From positions 37,536,427-37,600,426 of the forward strand of contig OX442315.1 of assembly GCA_949358305.1 (NCBI GenBank): a stretch of 64,000 nucleotides of DNA, read 5' to 3'. The position numbers and the translations under genes were made by a program. A model generated the notes under the pieces. The model was not told the origin of the DNA, did not search any database, and saw nothing but the letters and a program-made list of their open reading frames with translations. The stretch's first letter is position 1; each line of letters starts with the position of its first letter. The stretch is from Strigamia acuminata (Eukaryota > Arthropoda > Chilopoda > Geophilomorpha > Linotaeniidae). Below, piece after piece: positions 60,896-64,000 of the stretch.

Positions 60896-63800
60896 TGTAC
60901 CGGACTAGATAGCTCTTTCAATGAACTAATTGGAGCAGATAGCCCTTTTAATGAACTAATTGGAGCAGATAGGCCTTTTAATGAACTAATTGGAGCAGAT
61001 AGCCCTTTTAATGAACTAATTGGAGCAGATAGCCCTTTTAATGAACTAATTAAAGCAGATAGCCCTTTTAATAAACTAATTGGAGCAGATAGCCCTTTTA
61101 ATGAACTAATTAAAGCAGATAGCCCTTTTAATGAACTAATTGGAGCAGATAACCCTTTTAATGAACTAATTGGAGCAGATAGCCCTTTTAATGAACTAAT
61201 TAAAGCAGATAGCCCTTTTAATAAACTAATTGGAGCAGATAGCCCTTTTAATGAACTAATTGGAGCAGATAGCCCTTTTAATGAACTAATTAAAGCAGAT
61301 AGCCCTTTTAATAAACTAATTAAAGCAGATAGCCCTTTTAATGAATTAATTAAAGCAGATAGCCCTTTTAATGAACTAATTGGAGCAGATAGCTCTTTCA
61401 ATGAACTAATTGGAGCAGATAGCCCTTTTAATGAACTAATTGGAGCAGATAGCTCTTTCAATGAACTAATTGGAGCAGATAGCCCTTTTAATGAACTAAT
61501 TGGAGCAGATAGCCCTTTTAATGAACTAATTGGAGCAGATAGCCCTTTTAATGAACTAATTAAAGCAGATAGCCCTTTTAATAAACTAATTAAAGCAGAT
61601 AGCCCTTTTAATGAATTAATTAAAGCAGATAGCCCTTTTAATGAACTAATTGGAGCAGATAGCTCTTTCAATGAACTAATTGGAGCAGATAGCCCTTTTA
61701 ATGAACTAATTGGAGCAGATAGCTCTTTCAATGAACTAATTGGAGCAGATAGCCCTTTTAATGAACTAATTGGAGCAGATAGCCCTTTTAATGAACTAAT
61801 TAAAGCAGATAGCCCTTTTAATGAACTAATTGGAGCAGATAACCCTTTTAATGAACTAATTGGAGCAGATAGCCCTTTTAATGAACTAATTAAAGCAGAT
61901 AGCCCTTTTAATGAACTAATTGGAGCAGATAGCCCTTTTAATGAACTAATTGGAGCAGATAGCCCTTTTAATGAACTAATTAAAGCAGATAGCCCTTTTA
62001 ATAAACTAATTGGAGCAGATAGCCCTTTTAATGAACTAATTAAAGCAGATAGCCCTTTTAATGAACTAATTGGAGCAGATAACCCTTTTAATGAACTAAT
62101 TGGAGCAGATAGCCCTTTTAATGAACTAATTAAAGCAGATAGCCCTTTTAATAAACTAATTGGAGCAGATAGCCCTTTTAATGAACTAATTGGAGCAGAT
62201 AGCCCTTTTAATGAACTAATTAAAGCAGATAGCCCTTTTAATAAACTAATTAAAGCAGATAGCCCTTTTAATGAATTAATTAAAGCAGATAGCCCTTTTA
62301 ATGAACTAATTGGAGCAGATAGCTCTTTCAATGAACTAATTGGAGCAGATAGCCCTTTTAATGAACTAATTGGAGCAGATAGCTCTTTCAATGAACTAAT
62401 TGGAGCAGATAGCCCTTTTAATGAACTAATTGGAGCAGATAGCCCTTTTAATGAACTAATTGGAGCAGATAGCCCTTTTAATGAACTAATTAAAGCAGAT
62501 AGCCCTTTTAATAAACTAATTAAAGCAGATAGCCCTTTTAATGAATTAATTAAAGCAGATAGCCCTTTTAATGAACTAATTGGAGCAGATAGCTCTTTCA
62601 ATGAACTAATTGGAGCAGATAGCCCTTTTAATGAACTAATTGGAGCAGATAGCTCTTTCAATGAACTAATTGGAGCAGATAGCCCTTTTAATGAACTAAT
62701 TGGAGCAGATAGCCCTTTTAATGAACTAATTAAAGCAGATAGCCCTTTTAATGAACTAATTAAAGCAGATAGCCCTTTTAATGAACTAATTGGAGCAGAT
62801 AGCCATTTTAATGAATTAATTAAAGCAGATAGCCCTTTTAATGAACTAATTGGAGCAGATAGCTCTTTCAATGAACTAATTGGAGCAGATAGCCCTTTTA
62901 ATGAACTAATTGGAGCAGATAGCTCTTTCAATGAACTAATTGGAGCAGATAGCCCTTTTAATGAACTAATTGGAGCAGATAGCCCTTTTAATGAACTAAT
63001 TGGAGCAGATAGCCCTTTTAATGAACTAATTAAAGCAGATAGCCCTTTTAATAAACTAATTAAAGCAGATAGCCCTTTTAATGAATTAATTAAAGCAGAT
63101 AGCCCTTTTAATGAACTAATTGGAGCAGATAGCTCTTTCAATGAACTAATTGGAGCAGATAGCCCTTTTAATGAACTAATTGGAGCAGATAGCTCTTTCA
63201 ATGAACTAATTGGAGCAGATAGCCCTTTTAATGAACTAATTGGAGCAGATAGCCCTTTTAATGAACTAATTAAAGCAGATAGCCCTTTTAATGAACTAAT
63301 TAAAGCAGATAGCCCTTTTAATGAACTAATTGGAGCAGATAGCCATTTTAATGAATTAATTAAAGCAGATAGCCCTTTTAATGAACTAATTGGAGCAGAT
63401 AGCTCTTTCAATGAACTAATTGGAGCAGATAGCCCTTTTAATGAACTAATTGGAGCAGATAGGCCTTTCAATGAACTAATTGGAGCAGATAGCCCTTTTA
63501 ATGAACTAATTAAAGCAGATAGCCCTTTTAATAAACTAATTGGAGCAGATAGCCCTTTTAATGAACTAATTGGAGCAGATAGCCCTTTTAATGAACTAAT
63601 TAAAGCAGATAGCCCTTTTAATAAACTAATTGGAGCAGATAGCCCTTTTAATGAACTAATTAAAGCAGATAGCCCTTTTAATGAACTAATTGGAGCAGAT
63701 AACCCTTTTAATGAACTAATTGGAGCAGATAGCCCTTTTAATGAACTAATTGGAGCAGATAGGCCTTTCAATGAACTAATTGGAGCAGATAGCCCTTTTA

Positions 63801-63901
63801 ATGAACTAATTGGAGCAGATAACCCTTTTAATGAACTAATTTGAGCAGATAGCCCTTTTAATGAACTAATTTGAGCAGATAGCCCTTTCAATGGACTAAT
63901 T
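60896..63901. repeat. 30-bp minisatellite, about 100 copies, with 540-bp higher-order repeat
   Basis: The unit is (on +) TGGAGCAGATAGCCCTTTTA + ATGAACTAAT. Six common variants differ at fixed positions (TGG/TAA, ATGAA/ATAAA, CCCTTTTA/CTCTTTCA, AGCCC/AACCC, GAACT/GAATT). The order of variants repeats: the block from 62701 recurs from 63241, giving a 540-bp, 18-unit period. A 9-unit sub-block recurs near 61291, 62221, 62491 and 63031. On - a 1,026-codon frame (63954-60874) encodes SSLKGLSAPI repeats. On + the frame from 60878 is equally open (GADSPFNELI repeats) but has no ATG. No length change breaks the 30-bp register. Confidence 0.95.
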
Positions 63902-63949
63902 GGACCTGTAATTTGTTTTGATTGAACCCAGCAGTTTCTTCGAAGGCAC

Positions 63950-64000
63950 TTCATTTCGTTGCCGCCGTTTTTAGGCCTCTCATATTCCTAAGAATGCCTA
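63950..64000 (-). repeat. Head sequence shared with the 57-kb foldback element
   Basis: Read on -, TAGGCATTCTTAGGAATATG, AGAGGC and then CGGCGGCAACGAAATG match 57009-57067 (TAGGCATCCTTAGGAATACG, AGAGGC, CGGCGGCGACGAAATG) with one short length difference. The tandem array starts within 70 bp downstream in both cases. The repeat continues past the window edge. Confidence 0.75.

Noticed and set aside
60896-63901. CRISPR-like or other spacer array
   Set aside because: Units are head-to-tail with no unique spacers, in a eukaryotic genome.
60874-63954. 1,026-residue repetitive protein gene on the - strand
   Set aside because: The frame is a consequence of a 30-bp, stop-free unit; the opposite strand is equally open, and unit variants are mostly replacement changes. 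Kept as a minisatellite.

Overview
The window is nuclear DNA from an animal, almost certainly an invertebrate. It is strongly AT-rich, genes are split by GT-AG introns, and the spaces between exons are full of short inverted-repeat DNA transposons and simple repeats. Two short (CCTAA)n tracts match the TTAGG telomere unit common in arthropods. That is a weak hint of an arthropod, not proof.

Three conserved genes can be read exon by exon. (1) COX10, heme O synthase, lies on the + strand at 3-2615; its 5' end is outside the window. (2) SPT5, the DSIF transcription elongation factor, lies on the - strand at 5803-11545. It has 16 exons, about 1,100 codons and mostly 56-80 bp introns, so it converges on COX10. 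(3) A single RBFOX splicing factor lies on the - strand. Its coding exons run from about 59615 down to 15110: 12 exons, about 351 residues, spread over 44 kb. SPT5 and RBFOX are transcribed in the same direction. The compact housekeeping gene contrasts sharply with the expanded splicing-regulator gene.

Most of 15-59 kb is RBFOX intron. It holds hAT-like elements with intact 8-bp target duplications (15827-16130, 35456-36090), at least ten other inverted-repeat elements, three Tc1-like transposase relics in the window, a non-LTR retrotransposon 3' end, and an intronless, stop-containing copy of an SR-protein gene (51910-52329). RBFOX itself carries UGCAUG, the motif its own protein binds, across both splice sites of its 93-nt RRM exon and around other exons. 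This points to conserved splicing autoregulation.

Upstream of RBFOX, 60.9-63.9 kb is about 100 copies of a 30-bp unit. It is open in reading frames on both strands and is organised in a 540-bp higher-order repeat. It is preceded (read on the - strand) by a roughly 50-bp head that recurs at 57.0 kb, where it leads into a quite different 16-bp tandem array. This pair, a shared head with unrelated tandem arrays, is the least explained feature of the window.

Exon boundaries were derived by hand from splice consensus, reading-frame phase and family resemblance. No database search was possible.
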